A DNA stretch of 64,000 nucleotides from Mesorhizobium loti (GTDB lineage Bacteria; Pseudomonadota; Alphaproteobacteria; Rhizobiales; Rhizobiaceae): contig NZ_CP033334.1 of NCBI RefSeq assembly GCF_013170705.1, positions 1,674,001 to 1,738,000 on the forward strand, written 5' to 3'. The notes under the pieces are model-generated. The model did not search any database, had not been told where the DNA came from, and was given only the letters and a program-made list of their open reading frames with translations. A program made the position numbers and the translations under genes. Each line of letters begins with the position of its first letter. Position 1 is the first letter of the stretch. Shown piece after piece: positions 8,094-16,476 of the stretch.

Positions 8094-9080
8094 ATGAAGA
8101 CGCTATTCATCAAGCTGCTGGCGAGCCAGCTGGCGCTCGCCGCAACTTTGTTTGCCGGCGTGGCAAGTGCCGAAACACTGACGCTCTATACATCGCAGCC
8201 GGAAGCCGACGCGGCCAAGACCGTGGATGCCTTCAAGAAGGCGCAACCCGGCATCGACGTGACCATCTATCGTTCCGGAACCAGCGACATCCTGACCAAG
8301 ATGGCGGCCGAGTTCGCCGCCGGAAGCCCGCAGGCCGACGTGCTGTTGATCGCCGACGCGGTCTCAATGGAGCTGCTGAAGAAAGACGACAGGCTGATGG
8401 CCTATCCCGAGGCCAAGCTCGACGGCATCGAGGCCGACGCCTATGACGCCGACAAGACCTATTTCGGCAGCAAGCTGATCACCACCGGGATTGTCTACAA
8501 CACCGCTGCCGCGGAAAAGCCGGAGCATTGGGCCGACCTTGCCAAGCCGGCCTATGCCGATGGGTTGGTCATGCCGAGCCCGCTCTATTCGGGAGCGGCC
8601 GCCTATCTGCTCTCGGGTTTCGCCGGGGATACGAACTATGGCTGGGATTTCTTCCAGAAGCTCAAGACCAACAACACCGTCAGCGTGCGCGGCAATGGCG
8701 CGGTGCTGAAGTCTGTGGCATCGGGCGAGAAGCCCTATGGCATCCTCGTCGACTTCATGGCGATGAACGCCAAGAAGAAGGGGTCGCCGGTCGAGTTCGT
8801 GTTCCCCTCGGAAGGCGTTCCGGCGGTGACCGAGCCGGTGGCCATCATGAAGACAGCCAAGAACGTCGACGGCGCCAAGAAGTTCGTCGACTTCATTCTG
8901 TCGGACGAAGGCCAGAAGCTGGCGCTGTCCATGGGCTATCTGCCGGCACGCGCCTCGGTCGGCCGCCCCGACTGGCTGCCGGAAGGCGTCAATGTCAAGG
9001 TGATGCCGTTCGACACCAAGGCAATCGTCGCCAAGACCGACGCCGACAAGGCGAAGTTCCAAGAACTGTTCGGCGGCTGA
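8094..9080 (+). CDS. ABC transporter periplasmic binding protein (AfuA/FbpA-like)
   Basis: This 328-residue protein has a Sec signal peptide (residues 1-25, ending GVASA) and a family-1 extracellular binding fold beginning ETLTLYTSQPEADAAKTVD. The ATG follows AGGAGGT. It belongs to the group that binds ferric iron, aminoethylphosphonate, thiamine or, in AfuA, sugar phosphates. The usual iron-binding tyrosine pair is not obvious. A stem-loop follows the stop (9092-9121). With a SorC regulator and a SurE phosphatase in the same cluster, a phosphorylated organic ligand is more likely than iron, but this is inference. Confidence 0.85.
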   Translation: MKTLFIKLLASQLALAATLFAGVASAETLTLYTSQPEADAAKTVDAFKKAQPGIDVTIYRSGTSDILTKMAAEFAAGSPQADVLLIADAVSMELLKKDDRLMAYPEAKLDGIEADAYDADKTYFGSKLITTGIVYNTAAAEKPEHWADLAKPAYADGLVMPSPLYSGAAAYLLSGFAGDTNYGWDFFQKLKTNNTVSVRGNGAVLKSVASGEKPYGILVDFMAMNAKKKGSPVEFVFPSEGVPAVTEPVAIMKTAKNVDGAKKFVDFILSDEGQKLALSMGYLPARASVGRPDWLPEGVNVKVMPFDTKAIVAKTDADKAKFQELFGG

Positions 9081-9091
9081 GTCGGCAATCA

Positions 9092-9121
9092 CGGGGGATG
9101 CCGGTCAGACGGCATTCCCCG
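9092..9121 (+). terminator. Intercistronic stem-loop after the binding protein
   Basis: CGGGGGATGCCG (9092-9103) pairs with CGGCATTCCCCG (9110-9121) over 12 positions with one G-T wobble and a 6-base loop. There is no following T-run. It probably stabilises the upstream mRNA or reduces read-through, giving more binding protein than permease. Confidence 0.55.
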
Positions 9122-9152
9122 CGTCGGCGGATCGATCCCAGGAAGCACAATC

Positions 9153-10856
9153 ATGTCAACACGCATCAGGGAAAGCCGGGGGCAGGAAATGGCCCTGACG
9201 GCGGCGGTGGCGGTCGTCATCGTGCTGCTTTCGCTGCTGCCCATGCTGCGCCTCGTCAAGGAGATCGTGGCACCCGGCGGAACCCTGTCGACCGTGGCCG
9301 TGCAGGCTGGGCTGAGAAGCCCGGCGACCTGGATCGCGACATGGCACACACTGGTCGTCGGCATCGGCGGGACATTGCTTGCCGTGCTGTCGGGAACGCT
9401 GGTTGCGGTCCTGGTCTCGCTGACCGACATACGCGGCCGCGGCGCTTTGGTGCTTTGCTACGTCATGCCGCTGATGATTGCGCCGCAGGTGACGGCGCTG
9501 GCCTGGCTGCAACTGTTCGGCCCGGCAAGCCCGTTCCTCAAGCTGTTCGGCGCCGCACCGCCACTGGGCACGAAGAATCCGCTCTATTCGACCTCGGGCA
9601 TCATCCTGCTGCTTGGCGTGCAATACGGCCCGCTGGTCTTCCTGCTGGTGCGGGCCGGCCTGCGCAAGCTGCCGCGCGAACTGGTCGAGGCCGCACGCGC
9701 CGGTGGCGCCGGCTGGTTCACCGTGCTTGTCACCATCGTGCTGCCTTTGATGACGCCGTCGATCATGGCGGCCGCGGCGCTGGCCTTCGTCTCCTGCGTC
9801 GGCAATTTCGGGATTCCGGCCTTTCTCGGCATTCCCGCCAACTATCTTGTGCTGCCGACGCTCATCTATCAGAAGCTGGCAGGCGGCGGTCCGGCGGTGC
9901 TCGGCGAAACCGCGTTCCTCTCGGTGCTGATCGGGGTCATCGCCATGGCCGGCATCCTTGCTCAGGAGGTGATGAGCCGCCGCCGCGACTACCGCATTTC
10001 CTCGACGTCGCTGCCGGCTGAGCCCTACGAACTCGGCCGCTGGCGGCCCGCCGTCCAGGCCGGCATGTGGCTGCTGATCGTGCTGGTACTGTTGCTGCCG
10101 CTGTTCGGGCTGGTGCTGACCTCGCTGGTGCCGGGCTATGGCATCGCATTGACCGCCAAGACGGCGACGCTCGACAATTACCGTTTCGTGCTGTTCGAGC
10201 ACGATGCCGCAAAGCGCGCCTTCTTCAACAGTTTCTGGCTGTCTATCGCGGCGGCTTTCTTCGCGGTCATCGTGGCCGTGCCTGTCGGCTATCTCATCGC
10301 CTGGGGCAAGCAACGCTGGGTGCGGCTGCTCAACCTGTCGGTCGAACTGCCCTATGCCTTGCCCGGCGTGGTGCTGGCGATCGCCTCGCTGCTGCTGTTC
10401 CTGCGGCCGATCCCGTTCACCGGCATCCAGCTCTACAACACGGTCTGGATCATCCTCTATGCTTATCTCGCCCGCTTCCTGGTGCTGGCGCTGCGGCCGA
10501 CCATCAGCGGCTATCACCAGATCGACAGGGCGCTGGAAGAGGCCGCGCAAGTGGCCGGCGCCGGCCTGTTCACGCGCATGCGTACCATTGTCTTTCCGCT
10601 GGTCGCCCCGGCGGCGATCGCAGGCGGCCTGTTGATCTTCATGACGGCGCTCAGCGAACTTACCGTCTCGGCACTGCTGTGGTCCTCAGGCTCCGAGACG
10701 ATCGGCGTGGTGATGTTTTCCTTCGAGCAGGGCGGCGATTCCAACTATGCGGCGGCGATGTCAGTCATCACGGTCGCGGTCACCTTCGTGCTCATGCTGG
10801 TGACCAATCTGCTTGCCCCTCATCTTCCGAGCGGAGTTCTGCCATGGCGCGATTGA
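9153..10856 (+). CDS. ABC transporter permease, fused two-domain (FbpB/ThiP type)
   Basis: This 567-residue protein has about twelve membrane helices in two homologous halves. Each half carries an EAA loop: EAARAGGAGWFTVL in the first and EEAAQVAGAGLFTRM in the second, both followed by a conserved LP/FP turn. A single gene therefore supplies both permease subunits, as in iron, thiamine and hexose-phosphate importers of the AfuB/FbpB class. The 3' end overlaps the ATPase start by 13 bp. The substrate is that of the binding protein upstream and is not known. Confidence 0.9.
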   Translation: MSTRIRESRGQEMALTAAVAVVIVLLSLLPMLRLVKEIVAPGGTLSTVAVQAGLRSPATWIATWHTLVVGIGGTLLAVLSGTLVAVLVSLTDIRGRGALVLCYVMPLMIAPQVTALAWLQLFGPASPFLKLFGAAPPLGTKNPLYSTSGIILLLGVQYGPLVFLLVRAGLRKLPRELVEAARAGGAGWFTVLVTIVLPLMTPSIMAAAALAFVSCVGNFGIPAFLGIPANYLVLPTLIYQKLAGGGPAVLGETAFLSVLIGVIAMAGILAQEVMSRRRDYRISSTSLPAEPYELGRWRPAVQAGMWLLIVLVLLLPLFGLVLTSLVPGYGIALTAKTATLDNYRFVLFEHDAAKRAFFNSFWLSIAAAFFAVIVAVPVGYLIAWGKQRWVRLLNLSVELPYALPGVVLAIASLLLFLRPIPFTGIQLYNTVWIILYAYLARFLVLALRPTISGYHQIDRALEEAAQVAGAGLFTRMRTIVFPLVAPAAIAGGLLIFMTALSELTVSALLWSSGSETIGVVMFSFEQGGDSNYAAAMSVITVAVTFVLMLVTNLLAPHLPSGVLPWRD

Positions 10857-11920
10857 CCCTAGACAATGTGACCAAGAGCTTCGCAGATTTCGACGCGGTG
10901 AAGGATGTCTCGATCGACGTTGCCGACGGCGAGTTCCTCGCTGTGCTCGGGCCCTCCGGCTGCGGCAAGACTACTTTGCTGCGGCTCGTCGCCGGCTTCG
11001 AGAAGGTGACATCGGGCGAAATCCGCATCGGCAGCGAGGTCGTGTCGGCCAAGGATGGCAGCGTCGCGCCGGAGAAGCGGCGCGTCGGCATTGTCTTCCA
11101 GAATTATGCGCTGTGGCCGCACATGACGGTTGCCGAAAACATCGGCTATTCGCTGAAGGTGGCGAAGCTCGACAAGGCGGTTGCGCGCCAGAAGGTCGAG
11201 GACGCGCTCGCCTTGGTCAATCTGCAGGGGCTGGGCGAGCGCCGGCCGGCCAATCTCTCCGGCGGCCAGCGCCAGCGCGTGGCATTGGCGCGATGCCTTG
11301 TCGCCGCGCCCTCGCTGGTGCTGTTCGACGAGCCGCTCGCCAATCTCGACGTGCATCTCAGAGCCTCGATGGAGGACGAGTTCGCAGCCTTCCACAAGCG
11401 CACCGGCACAACCATCGTCTACATCACCCATGATCAGGCCGAGGCAATGGCGCTGGCCGATCGCATCGCGGTGATGGATCACGGCAGGCTGGCGCAGCTG
11501 GCGACGCCACGCGAGCTCTATCATGAGCCGGCAAATGAAATGGTGGCATCCTTCATCTCGCAAGGCATATTGCTGCCGGCGGATGTCCTGACGGGCGAAG
11601 AAGGCGGCCATTGCAAGGTCAAGGTTCTCGGAGCCGAGCTGGTGGTCCGCTGCCGCCCCGGCGAGCGACCGCGTGCGGGCGCCAGGATCTGCTGCCGGTC
11701 CGCGGATCTCGATGTCTCGCAGGATGGTCCGGGCTTCGATGGCCTCGTCAAGCGGGTGATCTATCAGGGCGGCGCGGCGCGCGTCGAATTCACGCCTGCC
11801 GCCGGCCCCGGGCTTACCTTGCATTTCGAGCAGCTCGACCCGGTCACGCTCGAGAGCGGGGCCCAGGCGCGGCTGCGGATAAGGTCCGGATGGCTCATCC
11901 CGGCGGAGGCGGCATCGTGA
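10844..11920 (+). CDS. ABC transporter ATPase (FbpC/PotA type)
   Basis: This 358-residue nucleotide-binding subunit shows Walker A GPSGCGKTT, Q-loop QNYALWPHMTV, signature NLSGGQRQRVALARCL, Walker B LVLFDEPLANLD and the switch His in YITHDQAEAMALADR. The C-terminal part (from about residue 240) is a TOBE-like regulatory domain. It drives uptake through the fused permease. The stop overlaps the next start (ATGA at 11917-11922), which ties the metallo-hydrolase gene to the transport operon. Confidence 0.92.
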   Translation: MARLTLDNVTKSFADFDAVKDVSIDVADGEFLAVLGPSGCGKTTLLRLVAGFEKVTSGEIRIGSEVVSAKDGSVAPEKRRVGIVFQNYALWPHMTVAENIGYSLKVAKLDKAVARQKVEDALALVNLQGLGERRPANLSGGQRQRVALARCLVAAPSLVLFDEPLANLDVHLRASMEDEFAAFHKRTGTTIVYITHDQAEAMALADRIAVMDHGRLAQLATPRELYHEPANEMVASFISQGILLPADVLTGEEGGHCKVKVLGAELVVRCRPGERPRAGARICCRSADLDVSQDGPGFDGLVKRVIYQGGAARVEFTPAAGPGLTLHFEQLDPVTLESGAQARLRIRSGWLIPAEAAS

Positions 11921-13083
11921 TGATGCTGGACCTGCTTGGCGGCTTTGGGGAAAAGGGCCGCACCAGCCTCGCTGTCAGCAGTGGCGACGACCGCATCCTG
12001 CTCGATGTCGGCATCAAGGTTGGCGCTTCCGGGGCGGAGTATTATCCGGCGCTCAACGGATCGGTCGGCGACATCGATGCGCTTTTTGTCTCGCACGCCC
12101 ATGAGGATCATGTCGGCGCGCTGAGCTGGCTGTTGTCGCGCGGCTATGCCGGCCCGGTCTTCATGACGGCCGAAACGCGCGACGAGGCGCCGGCCACGCT
12201 CGCCGCCTATGCCGAGCCGGAGGATCTCGGGCGGTTTCCGTTCCCGCTCGATCGTGTCGAAATCTTCGAACCCGGCGACACGTTGAAAAGTGGCAAACTC
12301 ACGATCCGGACCGGGCGGTCGGGACATGTCGTGGGCGGCGTCTGGTTCGCTGTCGACAACGGGAAAAGCCGCGTCGCCTATTCGGGCGATGTGGTGCCGG
12401 ATAGCCATGTATTCGTTATGGACACGATCCCGCATTGCGATCTTCTGGTCTTCGATGCCTCCTACGGCGCCGATCCCGTATCTGGGGCGGCGCGGGCGCG
12501 GGAAATTTCCGAATGGGTGGCAAGGCATCCGCAGGGGTGCCTCCTGCCGACGCCTTTGTCGGGGCGGTCGCTGGAATTGATCGCCGCGCTGCCGGGCCCG
12601 TTTGCCATCCATGCCGGCATGCGTTCCTCCCTGGAAGGGCAGATTGGCGCCACGGCGGCCTTGTTGCCTGGGGTTTCCGAACGCCTGCGTGCCCGGCTAG
12701 CAAGTGCCGCCGACTGGACTGATGCCGATCCCTTGCCTTCGCTGCCGTTGCTGGCCGATGACGGCATGGGCGAGGCCGGGCCGTCGTCGCGCCTGTTGCC
12801 GCGCGCAGATCAGGCTGGGTTCCCTGTGCTGCTCACCGGGCATCTGCCGGCTGGTTCTCCGGGTGATCTCCTGTACAGAGCCGGCAGGGCGGACTGGGTG
12901 CGCATGCCGACCCATCCGACGCTGTCGGGAAATGTCGCGATCTGGGAGAGGGCGGGAGAGCCTGAAGCGCTCGGTCATTCCTGTACCACCGATCTTCTCG
13001 CCGACCTCAAGAGCCACATCCCGTCACTGCGCGCGCAATGCCGCACAGGCCAGCGCATCATGGTGCCGCAAGGAAGCAAATAA
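11920..13083 (+). CDS. MBL-fold (beta-CASP-like) metallo-hydrolase
   Basis: This is a cytoplasmic protein of about 387 residues with the metal-binding motif SHAHEDHVGAL and a later GHVVGGVWFAVD...YSGDVVPDSH block like that of RNase J/CPSF and tRNase Z. The C-terminal part has a further histidine in a conserved place (THPTLSG). Starts at 11917 (GTG), 11920 or 11923 are all possible; 11920 overlaps the ATPase stop and follows GGAGG. It sits between an importer ATPase and SurE, both overlapping, so it probably acts on the imported compound. Phosphodiester cleavage is a reasonable guess; RNA or nucleotide substrates are possible. Confidence 0.8.
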   Translation: MMLDLLGGFGEKGRTSLAVSSGDDRILLDVGIKVGASGAEYYPALNGSVGDIDALFVSHAHEDHVGALSWLLSRGYAGPVFMTAETRDEAPATLAAYAEPEDLGRFPFPLDRVEIFEPGDTLKSGKLTIRTGRSGHVVGGVWFAVDNGKSRVAYSGDVVPDSHVFVMDTIPHCDLLVFDASYGADPVSGAARAREISEWVARHPQGCLLPTPLSGRSLELIAALPGPFAIHAGMRSSLEGQIGATAALLPGVSERLRARLASAADWTDADPLPSLPLLADDGMGEAGPSSRLLPRADQAGFPVLLTGHLPAGSPGDLLYRAGRADWVRMPTHPTLSGNVAIWERAGEPEALGHSCTTDLLADLKSHIPSLRAQCRTGQRIMVPQGSK

Positions 13084-13826
13084 TGAGAATCCTGATCTGC
13101 AATGACGACGGCATCGAGGCGCCGGGCCTTGCCCGCCTCGCCAACGCCGCCGGCGGGTTGAGCGACGATGTGTGGGTGGTCGCGCCCGACGGCAAGCGCA
13201 CCGCCGCCGGTTCGTCGCTGACCATCGCCAGGCCGTTGACGATGCGGCGCGTCAAGCCGAACTGGTATTCCTGCTCCGGCACGCCGGCCGATTGCGTGGT
13301 GAGCGCGATGACGTGGCTGTTCGCCGACGCCAGGAAGCCGGATCTGGTGCTGTCGGGCGTCAATGACGGCCGCAACGTGGCCGAGGACCTCGCCTATTCC
13401 GGCACGCTTGGCATTGCCCGGGAGGCAACCTTCTGGGGGGTGTCGGCGATCGGCTTCTCGCGGGTGAAAAACCCCGATTTCACTGACGGCGACGACCGGT
13501 GGCTTGGCGCGCTGATCGCTTCATTGTGGCAGTCGCGTGCCGATTGGGCGACAGAGGGCCATTGGCTCAGCATCAACCTGCCGACCGCCTTGCCGGCTGA
13601 AATCCGCCAGCCGCGCATTGGCCGCGACAAGATCGGCCGCACCGCCGAAATCGTGGAAAGCGACGGCGATCGCACGGTCATCACGGTTCCGCGCGGGCGC
13701 GCCCATGCCAGTGAGCCGGGCGACGAGAACGAGGCGATCGATGCCGGCTTCGTCAGCATCAACCGGTTGAACTGGTTTGGCGAAACGCGGCTGGATGAGC
13801 GGTTTCTGGATGGGATTCCGGGCTGA
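13083..13826 (+). CDS. surE: 5'/3'-nucleotidase SurE
   Basis: This 247-residue protein has the SurE signature MRILICNDDGIEAPGL, with the metal-binding Asp pair in NDDG, and a second metal site in PDLVLSGVNDGRNVAEDLAYSGT. Members dephosphorylate nucleoside monophosphates and other small phosphoesters in the cytoplasm. The start overlaps the preceding stop by one base (TAATG). Canonical surE in this group lies beside surA/pcm or near serS, so this copy in a transport operon is probably a paralogue with a catabolic role. The length is slightly shorter than the usual 250-260. Confidence 0.88.
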   Translation: MRILICNDDGIEAPGLARLANAAGGLSDDVWVVAPDGKRTAAGSSLTIARPLTMRRVKPNWYSCSGTPADCVVSAMTWLFADARKPDLVLSGVNDGRNVAEDLAYSGTLGIAREATFWGVSAIGFSRVKNPDFTDGDDRWLGALIASLWQSRADWATEGHWLSINLPTALPAEIRQPRIGRDKIGRTAEIVESDGDRTVITVPRGRAHASEPGDENEAIDAGFVSINRLNWFGETRLDERFLDGIPG

Positions 13827-13931
13827 TCTTCTGCGTTCGATCGTCGAGATCACCAAGCTGTCAGCGGCCAAATTGCGCTAATCTGGTGCTTATGCTTGAA
13901 GCCGCCGCCATTTCATTCCAAATCGAACAGC

Positions 13932-15098
13932 GTGAAGGATGAGGCAAGAGAACGGCGTCGGAATCTGTTGTGGGGCATCCCCGCATCGCTGATCCTGCAT
14001 GCCTTGATCGCGGCGCTCCTGGTGTACGGCCTGCCCCCGCCTCCCCAACAACCGCAGGAGGAGCAGCCGGTCAATGTCGCGATCGTGCCTCCGCCCGTTC
14101 AGCCAAAGCCAAAACCTGTTCCCCCGCCGCCGCCCAAGGAAACCAAAACCGAAAAGCCACCGGAACCCAAGGTCGAAAAGCCGCCCGAGCAGCCGCCCAA
14201 GCCGGCGAACACTCCAGCCCTGAAGCCAGTTTTCCAATATGGCAAGAAGGATACCGGACCGGAGAAGTCTGTCGACGGAGGCAGCGCTCAAGCCAATGCG
14301 CCGTCGCCGGCCAAGGATGAGGCCGCGAAGCCGCCAGTCGAACCGAAGCCCGCGCTCTCCCAATCCGCTCCTCCTGCAAATCCCGAGCAAAAGGCAGAGT
14401 CCAGCAAGCCCGACGAGAAGCCGGTAACCGCCCCGCCGGATGCCAAGCCCGCGCAAAGCGAGGAGAAGCAGACGACCGAGGAAGCCGACAAACAGCAACC
14501 AGACAAACAGGAGGCGGCACCGCAAACCGCCGAAAAGCAGGCGGTCGTGGCGCCGAAGCCATTGGCTGCCCAGGCCGGCGACAAGCCAGCGCCGCCACCC
14601 TCAGCCGAAAAGGCAAAGCCCAAACCCGCAAAGACGATGAATTTCAAATCCGCAAAAGCCTTCAAGGCGCCAAGCGGGAAGACAGGCAAGTCAAATCCCG
14701 CGAACACCGCGGCCGGATCGCCGATGTATTCCGGCCTTCCGGGCGTCCGAAAGCTTTATTCGCAGGGCGCGACCGGCGACGCGTTGGCCACAAGCTCCAT
14801 GGACAACGTCCCGCGCGATCAGCGCGTTGCCAACCTTTGCGGCAACGTTCTGAACCAGGAATTGCAGAGCGCCGATTATTCGCCCAAATGGGTGCCGACC
14901 ATTCCGCTGAAGACAGGCAATGTCCTCAATCCTCCGCAGTCCGCCTTCAGCACGAGAACAACGTGGTACAGCCTGAATTTCCGGTGCGAGGTCGACGCGG
15001 ATGCGACGAGGGTCCTGTCCTTCAACTTCCGTGTGGGACCGTTGATCCCGCCCGGCGAATGGACGCGACTTGGATTAACCAAGTATCCGCTGAACTAA
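13932..15098 (+). CDS. DUF930 envelope protein, copy 1
   Basis: This 388-residue protein has one N-terminal membrane helix (LLWGIPASLILHALIAALLVYGL), a long Pro/Lys/Glu/Ala-rich periplasmic stretch of TonB-like composition, and a C-terminal conserved domain from about residue 280 (LPGVRKLYSQGATGDAL, LCGNVLNQELQSADYSPKWVP, FNFRVGPLIPPGEW) that matches the DUF930 family. The GTG start at 13932 was chosen because it aligns with the ATG of copy 2. Role unknown; it is probably anchored in the inner membrane and reaches into the periplasm. It arose with copy 2 by tandem duplication. Confidence 0.82.
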   Translation: MKDEARERRRNLLWGIPASLILHALIAALLVYGLPPPPQQPQEEQPVNVAIVPPPVQPKPKPVPPPPPKETKTEKPPEPKVEKPPEQPPKPANTPALKPVFQYGKKDTGPEKSVDGGSAQANAPSPAKDEAAKPPVEPKPALSQSAPPANPEQKAESSKPDEKPVTAPPDAKPAQSEEKQTTEEADKQQPDKQEAAPQTAEKQAVVAPKPLAAQAGDKPAPPPSAEKAKPKPAKTMNFKSAKAFKAPSGKTGKSNPANTAAGSPMYSGLPGVRKLYSQGATGDALATSSMDNVPRDQRVANLCGNVLNQELQSADYSPKWVPTIPLKTGNVLNPPQSAFSTRTTWYSLNFRCEVDADATRVLSFNFRVGPLIPPGEWTRLGLTKYPLN

Positions 15099-15260
15099 GG
15101 CCGGCACGCCGAGCACGGACAGTTATCGGCTAACGTCATGCCGGTCAGCAAAGGCGAAATCAGTACCAGCCGCCGTCAGCCGCGCGCCATGGCATGGCCA
15201 CCGCCGGTGTAGCCAATTGCCGTCATGCCGGCGGCAATCGCGCTCGGGCTGCCCTGATGG
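15099..15260 (-). pseudogene. Remnant of the HAD-hydrolase 3' end left by tandem duplication
   Basis: About 160 bp downstream of DUF930 copy 1 match the 3' end of the intact HAD gene that follows copy 2 (16477 onward). Shared runs include CCGCCGTCAGCCGCGCGCCATG and GCCGTCATGCCGGCGGC (first run trimmed at either end varies). Several substitutions and a small deletion after GCGCGCCATG break the frame. It shows that the duplicated unit was DUF930 gene plus the tail of the HAD gene. Confidence 0.8.
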
Positions 15261-15354
15261 GGTGATCCAAAATCGACAAGCTGTCAGCAGCCAATTTGCG
15301 TCAATCCAGTGCTTACGCTTGAAGCCGCCGCTATTTCATTCCACATCGGTCAGC

Positions 15355-16377
15355 ATGAAGGACGAGGCACGAGAACGGCGTCGGAATCTGCTGTGGGGCA
15401 TCCCCGCATCGCTGATCCTGCACGTGCTTGTCGCGGCGATCCTGATTTATGGCCTGCCAATTCCTCCCCAAAAGCCGCAGGAGGAGCAGCCGGTCAATGT
15501 CGCGCTCGTGCCTCCGCCCGATCAGCCGAAACCGAAACCTGCTCCCGTGCCGCCGCCCAAGCCACCCGAGCCGAAGGTTGAAAAACCGCCTGAGCAGAAG
15601 GTCGAAAAACCACCTTCGCCGGAAAAGCAGCCTAATAAGCCACCGCCAGTCGAGGTCCTGAAGCCCGTTTTTCAGTTCGGCGACAAGGATGCCGGTCCGA
15701 GGAAATCCCTGGATGGGGCCAGTGCTCAGGACAGTTCGCCGGCGCCGGCCAAGGATGACGCTTCAAAGCCGCAGGCCGAGCCGAAGCCCGCGGACAGCCA
15801 ACCTGTCCCGCCGACAGACTCCGAGGCAGCTAAACAAGAGGCAGACAAGCAGGCGGCGCTCGACGCCGCCAAGCAAGAGGGCGCGGCACCAGCGCCTTTG
15901 GCTGCCGACGGCGAGATCGAGCTTCCCACATCAGCCGAAGCGCCGAAGCCCAAACCCGCGAATGTGCCGAAGCCCAGCCCCTCAAAGGCCTCGAAGTCTG
16001 CATCGCAGCGCTCTTCGAGTCTGCCAGGCGTTCGCAAGCTCTATTCGCAAGGCGCTACCGGCGATGCGCTGGCCACGACCTCGATGGGTGGGGTGGCTCG
16101 CGGTCAGCGTGCCGCCAGACTTTGCGCCAGCGCGTTGCAGCAGCAACTGCTGGATGCCTCTTATTTTCCCAAATGGGTGCCATCCGTTCCACTGAAGGTG
16201 GGCAATATTCTAAACGCCCCGGATGTCGCCTTCAGCACGACAACCGCATGGTACTACCTGAGCTTTCGCTGCGAGGTCGACACGGATGCGACCAAGGTGC
16301 TGTCCTTCAACTTCCGTGTGGGGGCAGCAATTCCGCCCAGCGAATGGGCCGGTCTTAAATTACCCAGTCCCTACTAG
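15355..16377 (+). CDS. DUF930 envelope protein, copy 2
   Basis: This 340-residue paralogue of the preceding gene begins MKDEARERRRNLLWG, has the same single N-terminal helix and a Pro/Lys-rich linker, and ends with the same domain (LPGVRKLYSQGATGDAL, FPKWVPSVPLKVGNILN, FRCEVDTDATKVL). The linker is about 50 residues shorter than in copy 1. The upstream 60 bp also match those of copy 1, so promoter and leader were copied. The HAD gene lies convergent downstream. A role in envelope stability is possible but unsupported. Confidence 0.82.
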   Translation: MKDEARERRRNLLWGIPASLILHVLVAAILIYGLPIPPQKPQEEQPVNVALVPPPDQPKPKPAPVPPPKPPEPKVEKPPEQKVEKPPSPEKQPNKPPPVEVLKPVFQFGDKDAGPRKSLDGASAQDSSPAPAKDDASKPQAEPKPADSQPVPPTDSEAAKQEADKQAALDAAKQEGAAPAPLAADGEIELPTSAEAPKPKPANVPKPSPSKASKSASQRSSSLPGVRKLYSQGATGDALATTSMGGVARGQRAARLCASALQQQLLDASYFPKWVPSVPLKVGNILNAPDVAFSTTTAWYYLSFRCEVDTDATKVLSFNFRVGAAIPPSEWAGLKLPSPY

Positions 16378-16475
16378 AACAGTTCACCGTTTCACGGAAA
16401 CGCCGAACTGTTCTGCTCTTTGTTCGGACGCAATTCCGGACGGAAACCGCTACACTTTTCCTCGAATTGCCCTGG
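16377..16475. repeat. Mosaic intergenic repeat: hairpin plus gaattgc-type palindrome
   Basis: GAACAGTTC (16377-16385) pairs with GAACTGTTC (16405-16413), with an inner CGTTTC/GAAACG stem. Downstream, CGCAATTCCGGACGGAAACC and the CGAATTGC block form a second palindrome. The same two blocks occur in opposite orientation at 20923-21027. Confidence 0.65.
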
Positions 16476-16476
16476 A

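Noticed and set aside
9156..10550. Long minus-strand frame opposite the fused permease
   Set aside because: Gln/His/Arg-rich shadow of hydrophobic codons.
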